Shown here in pieces: positions 41,621 to 50,611 of a stretch of 64,000 nucleotides of DNA (within the stretch, counting starts at the first letter, position 1; the number at the start of each line of letters is the position of its first letter). Where the stretch lies: contig CP018227.1 of the NCBI GenBank assembly GCA_016865035.1, positions 1,396,001 through 1,460,000 on the forward strand, given 5' to 3'. Origin of the DNA: Kordiimonadales bacterium IMCC3096. GTDB lineage: Bacteria > Pseudomonadota > Alphaproteobacteria > Minwuiales > Minwuiaceae. The notes beneath the pieces were generated by a model. The model saw only the letters and a list, made by a program, of their open reading frames with translations, did not search any database and was not told where the DNA came from. A program made the position numbers and the translations under genes.

Positions 41621-42406
41621 TCAGCGCCCCGTTTCGAGCGCGGTGTAGATCGCAAGGCGAAGCGAGGGATCATTGCTCACCTGGAACGCGTTGAATTCGT
41701 AGGTTACGGCGCCGGCCCCTGGATGGCTGAGCGTCTTGACGCCCCCGGCCTGGTCGTGAAGTTCATGGGACTCCCACCAGCCGGGGAACTCGGCACACCC
41801 CTCGCGCAGCCGGGAAAGCAGATCGACGAAGGCCGGATCCCATGACCAGAAATCATGTGTGACCCGGAAGCGGGCGATCATGCGCCGTGCCTCCCCCTCC
41901 CAACCCTCACCGAAGAGCGTGCGCGCCCCGGGCCGCGTCAGCATCATCAGCAGGATATTGCGATCCGCCTCCGGGATGGCGTCAAACGGACCGAGCAACG
42001 CGTCCGCAGCGTCATTCCAGGCCAGCAGGTCCCACCGGCGCCCGGTGACGTATGCGGGTAGGTTCATCCTGTCGATCATGCGCTGGATTTCCGCCGGAAC
42101 CTGTTCGCGCTCGAACTGTCGCCGCTGGCCCTGCAGTGCAAGTTCCTGAAAGTGCGCGCATTCCATCGGATCCAGCTTCAGGGCCCGGGCGATCGCATTC
42201 ACCGTCTGCAGCGACGGGGTGACACTGCGGCCCTGTTCCAGGCGCACGTACCAGTCAACGCTGATGCCGGCCAGTTCGGCCACTTCCTCCCGCCGCAGCC
42301 CCGGTGTCCGCCGTCGCGCCCCCACCGGCAGGCCGACCACCCGCGGCGACAGGCGCTCGCGGCGGGACCGCAGGAACGCGCCGATGGTCTTGCTGTCTCC
42401 CGGCAT
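41621..42406 (-). CDS. Helix-turn-helix regulator with MmyB-like ligand domain
   Basis: The 261-residue protein has an N-terminal HTH of the XRE type (RREEVAELAGISVDWYVRLEQG, about residues 38-59) and a C-terminal PAS-like MmyB domain (YVTGRRWDLLAWNDAADALL). Such regulators often sit next to and control a divergent oxidoreductase gene; here an alcohol dehydrogenase gene starts 112 bases away on the opposite strand. The inducing compound is unknown. Confidence 0.9.
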   Translation of the reverse strand: MPGDSKTIGAFLRSRRERLSPRVVGLPVGARRRTPGLRREEVAELAGISVDWYVRLEQGRSVTPSLQTVNAIARALKLDPMECAHFQELALQGQRRQFEREQVPAEIQRMIDRMNLPAYVTGRRWDLLAWNDAADALLGPFDAIPEADRNILLMMLTRPGARTLFGEGWEGEARRMIARFRVTHDFWSWDPAFVDLLSRLREGCAEFPGWWESHELHDQAGGVKTLSHPGAGAVTYEFNAFQVSNDPSLRLAIYTALETGR

Positions 42407-42517
42407 GTGGTTTCCCCGCGCTGCATGGCATTGTCTGTCCTATGATAATACCATCCCTGAACAATGCTGTCCGCACCTGAAATGATCGCTCCCGAAACCG
42501 CAACATGGAGAACGATC

Positions 42518-43612
42518 ATGCGTGCAGCAGTCCTGGAAGCATTCGGCCAGCCCCTTGTCGTCAAACAGGTACCCACACCGGAACTCGGCACCGGCGAGGT
42601 CATCGTCGATGTGGTTGCAACACGGGTCCTGGCCTATGCGAAGGATGTGCTGAGCGGTGAGCGGGGGTATGTCCTGAAACTGCCGGTGATACCCGGCCCG
42701 GGCGCCATCGGTCGTGTGCGGAGGACGGGTCCTGACGCCACGCGTCTGGCAGTCGGGGACTGGGTCTACTGTGATCCGACCGTGCGGTCACGGGATGATG
42801 CGCTGAGCCCGGACATCACCCTGCAGGGGCTGAGTGCGAGAGACGAGGGCGGTTCGCGGCTGCAGGAATACTACGGCAACGGCGCCTGGGCCGAACAGGT
42901 CCGGGTCCCGACCGAGAACGCCGTGCCGATCGGTCCCATAGCCGAAGCCGAAGCCGCGGCCTGGTGCTGGCTCGGCACCTGTCTGGTTCCCTACGGCGGT
43001 CTGGCGCAGGGCGGGCTGAAAGCTGGCGAGACCGTGCTGGTGAGTGGCGCTACAGGTAATTTCGGGAGGGCCGCGGTGGCGGTCGCCCTGGCGATGGGGG
43101 CGGGCTGTGTCATCGCGACCGGCCGGAACCGGCAGGTCCTGCAGACCCTGGAGGAGCAGTTCGGATCGCGGGTGCGCTGCGTCGCGCTGAGCGGGACAGA
43201 GGAAGACGACCATGCCGCCATGTTGCGCGCAGCGCCGGGACCGATCGATCTCGTCTTCGACATCCTGCCGCCCATGGCGAGCAGCGAACAGGCACGCGCG
43301 GCCATCATGACCGTCAGGCCCTACGGCCGTGTCGTTCTGATGGGCGGGATCAACATGATGGGGGGTGCCCCCCTGCAACTGCGCTACAACTGGATCATGC
43401 GGAACTGCATCACGATCCATGGCGTCTGGATGTATCCGCGCGACGCGCCGCAGGCACTGGCCAGCATGATCCGGTCGGGTCAGTTGCAGATCGGCGGTCA
43501 GGAAATGGATGTCTTCGGACTGGACCAGGTCAACGAAGCCGTCGCCAACGCCGCCGAACGCCGCGAATCCGGGGCGTTCAGGACGACCATCCTCAAGCCC
43601 GGCGCAGGATGA
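42518..43612 (+). CDS. Zinc-binding alcohol dehydrogenase family protein (MDR superfamily)
   Basis: The 364-residue protein has a GroES-like N-terminal fold beginning MRAAVLEAFGQPLVVKQVP and a Rossmann domain with VLVSGATGNFGRAAVAVALA. It lacks the usual zinc cysteines of classical alcohol dehydrogenases, more like quinone reductase-type members. I start at ATG 42518 behind GGAG. It faces the HTH regulator across a short divergent control region, which suggests that regulator controls it. The substrate is unknown. Confidence 0.87.
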   Translation: MRAAVLEAFGQPLVVKQVPTPELGTGEVIVDVVATRVLAYAKDVLSGERGYVLKLPVIPGPGAIGRVRRTGPDATRLAVGDWVYCDPTVRSRDDALSPDITLQGLSARDEGGSRLQEYYGNGAWAEQVRVPTENAVPIGPIAEAEAAAWCWLGTCLVPYGGLAQGGLKAGETVLVSGATGNFGRAAVAVALAMGAGCVIATGRNRQVLQTLEEQFGSRVRCVALSGTEEDDHAAMLRAAPGPIDLVFDILPPMASSEQARAAIMTVRPYGRVVLMGGINMMGGAPLQLRYNWIMRNCITIHGVWMYPRDAPQALASMIRSGQLQIGGQEMDVFGLDQVNEAVANAAERRESGAFRTTILKPGAG

Positions 43613-43631
43613 CCGGGCAACGGGCCCGACC

Positions 43632-45221
43632 TCATCCGCGCATGGCATCAAGCTGGGCATCATAGCCGCCGGGATCGATATGCACGTCGATCAGTCGCGG
43701 GCCGGAGATCCGGGAAGCGCTCTCCAGCACCCGCGCCAGTTCCTCCGACCTGCGCACGGTGGCCCCGTGGCAACCCAGCGCCTGTGCCATCATGGCGAAA
43801 TCGACGGGGCGGGATGCGACACCGGCCTGCGGGCGCTGCTGCTTGCGCTGCTTGACGTCGATCAGGCTCAGCATGGCGTCATTCAGGACAATGACGGTGA
43901 TATCCAGCCCGTGCTCCGCCGCCGTGGCCAGCTCCGGCAGGCACATCATCATGCCGCCGTCACCGGTGACCGCGACGACCGGCCGGTCGGGTTCGTGCAG
44001 GGCGCTGGCAATGGCCACGGGCAGCGCATAGCCCATGGTGGACAGGCCGTTCGATTTCAGTACGCCGCATGGTTCGTCCGCCATCCAGCGCGCCAGGGTC
44101 GGGAACATGTGCGCCCCGGCATCGACGGTCAGCCGGGTGCCCGCGGCAGCGGCGCGCTGTACGTCATCAATGACGAAATCGGGGGAGATTCCCTCGACAT
44201 CCGGGTAGGCGATGCGGCTGCGATAGGCGGCGCGCAACCGGGCCAGTTCGTCATGGTCCCATCCGGGGCCGGGCGATGCCGGGGTCGTTTCGGCCAGCAT
44301 CTGCCGCAGGTCGCCAACGGCGATCTGTTCGGGTTTCGGATAGCCCCCCGCCGCCGCCCAGTCCCAGGTCGACAGCGCGACGACAGGTGCCGCGTAACTC
44401 CAGACGCCGGGAATCATCTCGATCGGATCGTGTCCGACCATGATGATCAGGTCGGCGGCGGACAGGGCCGCGGCCTCCGCCGTGCCGCCGGTGAACTGCG
44501 CCACCAGCAGGGGATCATGATCGGAAATCACGCCCTTGGCCTTGTAGGTCGTCAGGCAGGCCGCCCGGAGCGCATGGGCAAGGGCACGTGTTTCATCGCC
44601 CAGGTGCCGGACCTGCAGGCCGACGATCATCACCGGCTTCCTGGCCCCGGCGATACGCTGTCTCAGGCTTTCAGGCACCGTGCCTGAAACAGGTACGGTC
44701 GCGGCAGGGGGAACAGCGGGGGCATCGATCCCGGCCTCCGCCGCGACCATGTCCAGATGCACCGGACCCTGCGGCTCCTGCGTCGGCAGGTCCAGCAACG
44801 CGGCGATTTCATCCGGGGCCGTGTCAGGCCGGATCCAGCGCGCGGCCTTGGACACCGGGGTGAACCCGGCAGGCTGGTCATAGATCTGATGCCAGGTCGG
44901 ACGCGCGGCTGTCGGCTCGATCCTGTCGGTCAGCAGCACCAGCGGCGACCGCTCCAGCGAGGCATAGGCCATGCCGTTCATCGCCGCCGCCGCCCCCGGC
45001 CCGACACCGGTCAGGGCGGCACCGGGCGCACCGGAAAGCTCGCCCGAGGCCGCAGCCATCAGCACGGCGGAGGTCTCGCTTCGGGTCAGCACGAATTCGA
45101 CACCCAGACGTCCGCAGGCCTCGATCAGGTCGAGGCTGGAGCCACCGCCGGGCACGCCGAAGATGTGGCGGGTGCCGCGCTGCCGCAGCGCCGCGACCAG
45201 CCGCTCCGCCAGTGCCGTCAT
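43632..45221 (-). CDS. Thiamine-diphosphate-dependent enzyme (acetolactate synthase / decarboxylase type)
   Basis: The 529-residue protein has the N-terminal catalytic glutamate in LTRSETSAVLMA, the AALTGVGPGAAAAMNG segment, and the C-terminal cofactor motif TGDGGMMMCLPELATAAEHG followed by VLNDAMLSLI. It may be a decarboxylase or carboligase for a 2-oxoacid; it is not a close copy of the enzyme at 12774-14507. Its ATG overlaps the stop of the dehydrogenase gene upstream, so the two proteins probably act on the same metabolite. Confidence 0.86.
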   Translation of the reverse strand: MTALAERLVAALRQRGTRHIFGVPGGGSSLDLIEACGRLGVEFVLTRSETSAVLMAAASGELSGAPGAALTGVGPGAAAAMNGMAYASLERSPLVLLTDRIEPTAARPTWHQIYDQPAGFTPVSKAARWIRPDTAPDEIAALLDLPTQEPQGPVHLDMVAAEAGIDAPAVPPAATVPVSGTVPESLRQRIAGARKPVMIVGLQVRHLGDETRALAHALRAACLTTYKAKGVISDHDPLLVAQFTGGTAEAAALSAADLIIMVGHDPIEMIPGVWSYAAPVVALSTWDWAAAGGYPKPEQIAVGDLRQMLAETTPASPGPGWDHDELARLRAAYRSRIAYPDVEGISPDFVIDDVQRAAAAGTRLTVDAGAHMFPTLARWMADEPCGVLKSNGLSTMGYALPVAIASALHEPDRPVVAVTGDGGMMMCLPELATAAEHGLDITVIVLNDAMLSLIDVKQRKQQRPQAGVASRPVDFAMMAQALGCHGATVRRSEELARVLESASRISGPRLIDVHIDPGGYDAQLDAMRG

Positions 45222-46123
45222 GTGTCGAACCGGGGCGGCTTGATCCCGGCCATGCCGGAGACGAAATCCAGCAGCGCCGAGAAGTCCCGCTCCCCGAAGC
45301 CTGCGGTGCCCTTCGCCGCCGTCAGCGCCTGCGCCACGGCGGAACCGGCGATCATCGGAATTCCCGCCTCCTTCGCCGCGTCCAGTGCCAGCGCCACGTC
45401 CTTGTGGGCCAGCCGGATGCGGAAGCCGGGATGGGTGTCATCCACCAGCACCTTGTTCGGCCAGGCGCCCACCAGATGGCCATTGGTGGCAGTGGTGCCG
45501 TTGATTACATCCAGGGTCGAACGGATATCCAGCCCGAAGGCCTGCGCCAGCGTCACCGCCTCCGCATTCACCTGACAGACGGAGATGGCGATCAGGTTGT
45601 TGACCAGCTTGGTGCGGATGCCGCTGCCCGGGCCGCCGCAGTGGTGAATGGTGGTTCCCATCCCCTCCAGCACCGGCTTCACGCGCCCGAAGTCATTGCC
45701 GGAGGCGCCGACCATGAACAGCGATTCACCCCGGATCGCGTGTGCCACCAGCCGCCCCACCGGCGCGTCGGCAAAGCCGATCCCAGCCTCCGTCAGGGCG
45801 CTGAACAGCCGATCCGTGGTGGCGGGTGCGATGGTCGACATGTCGATCACGGCCATGTCCGGACGCCCGCTGTCCCGCACGCCGCCGGGGCCGAGCAGCA
45901 CCGCCTCCACATCCGGTGAATCGGGCAGCATGGTGATCACCAGATCGACCGCCGCGGTCAGTTCCGCCACCGATCCTGCGACCGAGGCGCCGAGTTCGGC
46001 CAGTGGCACGGTCTTCGCGATATCCGTGTCATAGACGGTCATGTCGTGTCCCTTGCGGGCCAGATTGGCCGCCATGGGGCCACCCATGGCCCCCAGTCCG
46101 ATGAAACCGATACGATCCGCCAT
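45218..46123 (-). CDS. 3-hydroxyisobutyrate dehydrogenase-family NAD(P)-dependent enzyme
   Basis: The 301-residue protein has the N-terminal Rossmann motif IGFIGLGAMGGPMAANLARK, the DMSTIAPATTD segment, the substrate-binding DAPVGRLVAHAIRGE and the catalytic lysine in RTKLVNNLIAIS (about residue 172). It oxidises beta-hydroxyacids such as 3-hydroxyisobutyrate or tartronate semialdehyde. The start at ATG 46123 heads the Rossmann fold. It is co-transcribed with the thiamine-diphosphate enzyme through a four-base overlap. Confidence 0.9.
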   Translation of the reverse strand: MADRIGFIGLGAMGGPMAANLARKGHDMTVYDTDIAKTVPLAELGASVAGSVAELTAAVDLVITMLPDSPDVEAVLLGPGGVRDSGRPDMAVIDMSTIAPATTDRLFSALTEAGIGFADAPVGRLVAHAIRGESLFMVGASGNDFGRVKPVLEGMGTTIHHCGGPGSGIRTKLVNNLIAISVCQVNAEAVTLAQAFGLDIRSTLDVINGTTATNGHLVGAWPNKVLVDDTHPGFRIRLAHKDVALALDAAKEAGIPMIAGSAVAQALTAAKGTAGFGERDFSALLDFVSGMAGIKPPRFDT

Positions 46124-46287
46124 GCGCGACACCCTCCCCCGAATCCAGATACGGAAAGGGAAGCACGCAGCGGCGCACCTGTCATCACCCACACGCATTT
46201 CTCCGGGCATGACACGAGGTCGCCGGGAAAGCAGTCCGTGACGCCAGGACAGACTTCCCTGCCGCGACCATCGTGCTAGAAGAATGC

Positions 46288-47148
46288 ATGGACCGATCGA
46301 ACGACATCACCCTGCCACCCGGTGGCGACTGGCCGGTGTTTCAGCCCGGCTGGGTCTGGCTGGCCGGTGCCGGGCCGGGCGACCCCGGCCTGCTGACCCT
46401 GCACGCCCTGTCGGCGCTGCAGCAGGCGGATGTGATCGTCTATGACGCGCTGGTCGATTCGCGCATCCTCGGCTGGGCGCGCACCGGCACCCTGATCGAG
46501 TTCGCGGGCAAGCGCGGCGGCAAGCCGTCCCCGAAGCAGCGTGACATCACGCTCCGCCTCATCGCGCTGGCGCAGGCCGGCAAGCGGGTGCTGCGGCTGA
46601 AGGGGGGTGACCCCTTCGTCTTCGGGCGCGGCGGTGAAGAGGCGCTGGCACTGGTGGAGGCGGGCATCCCGTTCCGCATCATTCCCGGCGTGACGGCAGG
46701 TGTCGGCGGGCTGGCCTATGCCGGCATTCCCGTCACCCACCGCGACGTGAACCAGTCGGTCACCTTTCTGACCGGGCACGACCAGAACGGGCTGACCCCG
46801 TCGAAGGTCGACTGGCATGCCATCGCGAAGGGCTCCCCCGTCATCGTCATGTACATGGCGGTGAAACATCTGGCGCAGATCGCCGACAGCCTGATCGCCG
46901 GGGGCCGGGATCACCGTGAACAGGTCGCCATCGTCACCGACGCGACACTGCCCGGACAGCGGGTCGTCGAGACCACGCTGGCAGAGGCGGCGGCGACGGT
47001 GGAGCGGGAGGGGCTGAAGCCCCCGGCGCTGGTCGTCGTCGGCGGGGTGGTCGGCATGCGATCCGCCCTGAACTGGATCGACGGACAGTTCGCCGACCCC
47101 TCCGTGATCACCGACAGGCTGGGTCGGCGCGACCGGCAGTCCGGGTGA
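46288..47148 (+). CDS. cobA: Uroporphyrinogen-III C-methyltransferase
   Basis: The 286-residue enzyme makes precorrin-2 by adding two methyl groups from S-adenosylmethionine to uroporphyrinogen III, the branch to corrinoids and sirohaem. It shows VWLAGAGPGDPGLLT near the N-terminus, YDALVD, RLKGGDPFVFGRGGEEA and the late YMAVKHL segment typical of SUMT. It has no CysG dehydrogenase domain. I start at ATG 46288; a GTG at 46273 is also in frame. The next gene overlaps it (GTGA) and is a corrinoid-pathway gene, favouring cobA over cysG. Confidence 0.9.
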   Translation: MDRSNDITLPPGGDWPVFQPGWVWLAGAGPGDPGLLTLHALSALQQADVIVYDALVDSRILGWARTGTLIEFAGKRGGKPSPKQRDITLRLIALAQAGKRVLRLKGGDPFVFGRGGEEALALVEAGIPFRIIPGVTAGVGGLAYAGIPVTHRDVNQSVTFLTGHDQNGLTPSKVDWHAIAKGSPVIVMYMAVKHLAQIADSLIAGGRDHREQVAIVTDATLPGQRVVETTLAEAAATVEREGLKPPALVVVGGVVGMRSALNWIDGQFADPSVITDRLGRRDRQSG

Positions 47149-48458
47149 GCCGGGACCTGGCGCGCGGGCTGATACTGGCGGCACCGCATTCCGGCGCGGG
47201 CAAGACCAGCCTCACCGCCGGACTGCTCGGCGCGCTGAAACAGGCAGGCGTGAAGGTTGCCGCAGCCAAGTGCGGCCCCGACTACATCGACCCGACATTG
47301 CATGCGGCGGTCCTGGGACAGGACTCCGTCAATCTCGATCCCTGGGCCATGGACGCCGCAACCCTGCGGGCGCTCGCGGCACGGCAGGCGGCGGGCCACG
47401 ACCTGCTGCTGGTGGAGGGCGTGATGGGCCTGTTCGACGGCGGTGCGGATGGCACCGGCTCCACCGCCGACCTGGCGGCGGCGCTGGATCTGCCGGTGGT
47501 GCTGGTGGTCGATGTGGCGCGTCAGGCGCAGTCTGTGGCGGCACTGGTGGAGGGTTTCAGCCGCCATCGCAGCGACACCCGCATCGCCGGCCTGATCCTG
47601 AACCGCGTGGGCAGCGCGCGACACGCCGACATCCTGACGACGGCCCTGAAACATCTGGACATCCCGGTGCTGGGAACGGTGCCGCGCCAGAATGGTATCG
47701 AACTGCCGTCACGCCATCTGGGACTGGTGCCGGCGGCGGAACTGCCGGACCTCGAAACACGACTGTCATTGCTGGCCGGGACCGTGTACGCGGCGGTGCC
47801 GTCGGCGGACCTGCTGGCGCTGGCGACACCCCTGCCGCCCCCCGATGCACCGGCGCAGATGCTGCCGCCGCCGGGCCAGCGGATCGCACTGGCGCAGGAT
47901 ACGGCCTTCTGTTTCATGTATCCGCATCTGCTGCAGCACTGGCGCGACGCGGGGGCGGAGATCCTGCCCTTCTCCCCCCTCGCCGATCAGTCCCCTGACA
48001 CGGGGGCCGATTTCATCCTGCTGCCCGGCGGGTACCCGGAACTGCATGCGGGCCGTCTGGCCGCGAGCACCCGTTTCATGGACGGGCTACGCCGCGCCGC
48101 CAGGGCGGGGAAAGCCATTTATGGCGAATGCGGTGGCTACATGGTCCTGGGGGAGAGCCTGACCGACAGCGACGGGCACGCCCACTGCATGGCCGGACTG
48201 CTGCCCGTTTCGACCAGCTTCGCCGCGCGCCGCCTGCACCTGGGCTATCGCCGCCTGACCCAGGCGGGGCACCTGCCCTGGCCGCAGGATCTGGTCGGGC
48301 ATGAATTCCACTATGCCACGGTCCTGCAGCAGGGCGCGGGCGCACCCTTGTTTCAGGCCCGCGACGCCCTGGGGCAACGGCTCGACGACATGGGTCGGAC
48401 GTCCGGTTCGGTGAGCGGCAGCTTCGCCCACCTCATCGGACCGGCAGGGGCAGGCTGA
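47145..48458 (+). CDS. cobB: Cobyrinate a,c-diamide synthase
   Basis: The 437-residue enzyme amidates the a and c side chains of cobyrinate or hydrogenobyrinate with glutamine and ATP. It has an N-terminal P-loop-type domain (ILAAPHSGAGKTSLTAGLLG), the DYIDP motif, the VEGVMGLFDG segment and a C-terminal glutamine amidotransferase domain with the nucleophile cysteine in YGECGGYMVLG (about residue 329). It begins with GTG overlapping the cobA stop, so the two are co-translated. The product supports corrinoid synthesis, useful to the B12-dependent mutase encoded at 51.8 kb. Confidence 0.93.
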   Translation: MSRDLARGLILAAPHSGAGKTSLTAGLLGALKQAGVKVAAAKCGPDYIDPTLHAAVLGQDSVNLDPWAMDAATLRALAARQAAGHDLLLVEGVMGLFDGGADGTGSTADLAAALDLPVVLVVDVARQAQSVAALVEGFSRHRSDTRIAGLILNRVGSARHADILTTALKHLDIPVLGTVPRQNGIELPSRHLGLVPAAELPDLETRLSLLAGTVYAAVPSADLLALATPLPPPDAPAQMLPPPGQRIALAQDTAFCFMYPHLLQHWRDAGAEILPFSPLADQSPDTGADFILLPGGYPELHAGRLAASTRFMDGLRRAARAGKAIYGECGGYMVLGESLTDSDGHAHCMAGLLPVSTSFAARRLHLGYRRLTQAGHLPWPQDLVGHEFHYATVLQQGAGAPLFQARDALGQRLDDMGRTSGSVSGSFAHLIGPAGAG

Positions 48459-48471
48459 AGACCGTCCGGCC

Positions 48472-48873
48472 TCAGCCCATCTGCCACATGACGCTGCGCA
48501 GGATCAGCCAGACGGAGCCGATGATCAGCAGCAGGAAGGTGACCAGCGCACCGCCGAACCGTCCGGGCGTGGTGCCGGAGGCCTTCGACAGGCCGCTGGC
48601 ATGCGCGATTCGCGACAGGAACAGCAGCGCCCCGAAGACATGCAGGGCAATCGGGTTCTCCCCCGCCAGTTCCAGCAGCAGCAGGATCAGCAGGCCGAAC
48701 GGAACATATTCGGTGAAGTTGCCATGCGCCCGGATCAGGCGCGCACCGGTCTCGCTGTCTCCGTCACCGATGCCGACGCCGGTCTTGCGCCGAAACCCGA
48801 TGACGCGGAACGACAGCACGATGAGCAACAGGCCCAGCAGGCCCGCATAGAGCATGGTAATTGTCGGGATCAT
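48472..48873 (-). CDS. MAPEG-family membrane protein
   Basis: The 133-residue protein has four hydrophobic segments with the family's RAHGNFTEYVPFGLLILLLL motif (about residues 48-67) and IALHVFGALLFLSRIAHA. MAPEG proteins in bacteria are glutathione-linked membrane enzymes or of unknown role. I start at ATG 48873, behind AAGGAGAG, giving the usual length; longer frames upstream are not supported. It converges on cobB with a 13-base gap. Confidence 0.9.
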   Translation of the reverse strand: MIPTITMLYAGLLGLLLIVLSFRVIGFRRKTGVGIGDGDSETGARLIRAHGNFTEYVPFGLLILLLLELAGENPIALHVFGALLFLSRIAHASGLSKASGTTPGRFGGALVTFLLLIIGSVWLILRSVMWQMG

Positions 48874-49052
48874 GGCATCTCTCCTTGGGCGAATACCGCT
48901 ACAGCCTGCGCAACCGTCCCCGATAAGGCGGCGGCGCGCAACAGGCTTGCGTTTCACCGGCGCGAGCCGACCCGCGCGGGCGTCTGGAGAAATCCGGTGA
49001 ACCGACCTACCTTTGCCGCCAGCAATCTGATCCAGGGAACAGGTAACAGAAC

Positions 49053-49631
49053 ATGACTGCACGTATCCTCGCCTTCGCCGGAAGCATCCGCCGTGATTCC
49101 ATCAACCGCAGGCTGGCACAGGCCGCCGCACGTGGTGCGGAGGCCGCCGGCGCGGAGGTCACCTGGCTGGAACTGGCCGACTGGCCACTGCCGATCTACG
49201 ACGGCGATCTGGAGGCGGACAGCGGCTTCCCCGAGAATGTCATCGCGCTGAAGGACATGTTCGACGCGCACGACGGCCTGCTGATCGGCTGCCCGGAATA
49301 CAACAGTTCCATCACGCCGCTGCTGAAGAACACCATCGACTGGATTTCCCGCCCGATCGAGGGTCGGCCGCCGCTGCATGCCTTCCAGGGCAAGGTCGCC
49401 GGTCTGGTGGCCGGGTCCGGCGGCGCGCTGGGCGGCCTGCGCGGGCTGGTGCATGTGCGCGCGATCCTGGGCAACATCGGTGTGCTGGTGGTGCCGCAGC
49501 AGCGGGCGCTGAGCTGCAGCGCGGAGACCTTCGACGCCGACGGCGCCGTGCTGGACGAAGCCGCGCGGAAGTCCATCGAACTGGTCGGCAGTCGCGTCGC
49601 GACCGTCGCGGCGGCGCTGAAGCAGGCCTGA
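49053..49631 (+). CDS. NADPH-dependent FMN reductase family protein
   Basis: The 192-residue flavodoxin-like protein has the phosphate-binding AGSIRRDSINRRLA near the N-terminus, the DGDLEADSGFP loop, GCPEYNSSITPLLKNTIDW and a late VAGSGGALGG motif. These mark FMN-binding reductases of quinones, azo compounds or chromate. It lies divergent from the MAPEG gene and about 110 bases before an enoyl-CoA hydratase gene. The physiological substrate is unknown. Confidence 0.92.
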   Translation: MTARILAFAGSIRRDSINRRLAQAAARGAEAAGAEVTWLELADWPLPIYDGDLEADSGFPENVIALKDMFDAHDGLLIGCPEYNSSITPLLKNTIDWISRPIEGRPPLHAFQGKVAGLVAGSGGALGGLRGLVHVRAILGNIGVLVVPQQRALSCSAETFDADGAVLDEAARKSIELVGSRVATVAAALKQA

Positions 49632-49741
49632 GTCAGACCGGTAATCCGGCGTGCGCCTGCCATCCCGCGCGCGGGGAGTCTTTCCCGCCTGACGCAAATC
49701 GGACTACCATCCCGGGAAACACGTCCTGGGGAGGAACGACC

Positions 49742-50611
49742 ATGCGGATGGGTGCATACAAGGGTTTCGAACTTTCGCTCAGCGATCCGGGCATCCTCTG
49801 GGTGACCCTGAACCGGCCGGAGCGGAAGAACGGCATGACGTCGGCCATGAAGCGGGACCTGATCGAGGCGCTGACCCATGCGCAGATGGACGATTCAGTG
49901 CGCGTCATCGTCTTCATCGGCAGCGGCGATTCCTTCTCCGCCGGGGACGACCTGAAGGGCTATGCCACCGGCATGCGGGAGGAAGCGGGGGAGGTGCCGC
50001 TGATCCCGCCGGGCCACGACACCGGCATCGGCACCTATGACGGGCTGCGCTGGATCTCGCAGCAGCTGAACACCACCATTCGCCAGATCGACAAGATCAC
50101 CATCGCCGCGATCAACGGGGTCGCGATCCAGACCGGGTTCTCGCTGGCCCTGTCCTGCGACTTCCGCATTGCCGCCACGACCGCGCGCATGGGCAGCGCC
50201 ACCCTGCGCTTTGCCCTGTTGCCGGACGAGGGCGGGCAGGCCCTGCTGGTGCAGCATCTGGGCCTCAGCCGCACGATGGACTTCCTGATGCGCAAGCGCA
50301 TCGTCACCGGGGCGGAGGCGGCGGAGATGGGGCTGGTCAGCAGCGCCGTCGCGCCGGAGGACCTGAAGGCGGAGGCCGAGGCGCTGGCGCGGGAGATGGC
50401 GGAGGGACCGCAGGTCGCCATGCGGCTGCTGAAACGCTCCGTCTACAATGCCGCCGAGATGACCTGGCCGCAGGCGCTGGACGACATCGCGGGCAAGACA
50501 GCGGTGGTGGATCACCACCCCGACGCGCAGGAAGGTGTCGCCTCCTTCAAGGAACGCCGCAGCCCCGCCTTCAATGCCTGGCTGGATGACAAGGCGCGGG
50601 ACGCCGGATGA
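49742..50611 (+). CDS. Enoyl-CoA hydratase/isomerase family protein
   Basis: The 289-residue crotonase-fold protein has LNRPERKNGMTSAMKRDL, the oxyanion segment GDSFSAGDDLKGYA and a second oxyanion segment ITIAAINGVAIQTGFSLALS. The usual acidic catalytic pair is not fully conserved, so it may hydrate, isomerise or hydrolyse another acyl-CoA. GGGGAGG precedes the ATG. Its stop overlaps the start of the CoA transferase gene (ATGA), suggesting both work on one acyl-CoA. Confidence 0.9.
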   Translation: MRMGAYKGFELSLSDPGILWVTLNRPERKNGMTSAMKRDLIEALTHAQMDDSVRVIVFIGSGDSFSAGDDLKGYATGMREEAGEVPLIPPGHDTGIGTYDGLRWISQQLNTTIRQIDKITIAAINGVAIQTGFSLALSCDFRIAATTARMGSATLRFALLPDEGGQALLVQHLGLSRTMDFLMRKRIVTGAEAAEMGLVSSAVAPEDLKAEAEALAREMAEGPQVAMRLLKRSVYNAAEMTWPQALDDIAGKTAVVDHHPDAQEGVASFKERRSPAFNAWLDDKARDAG

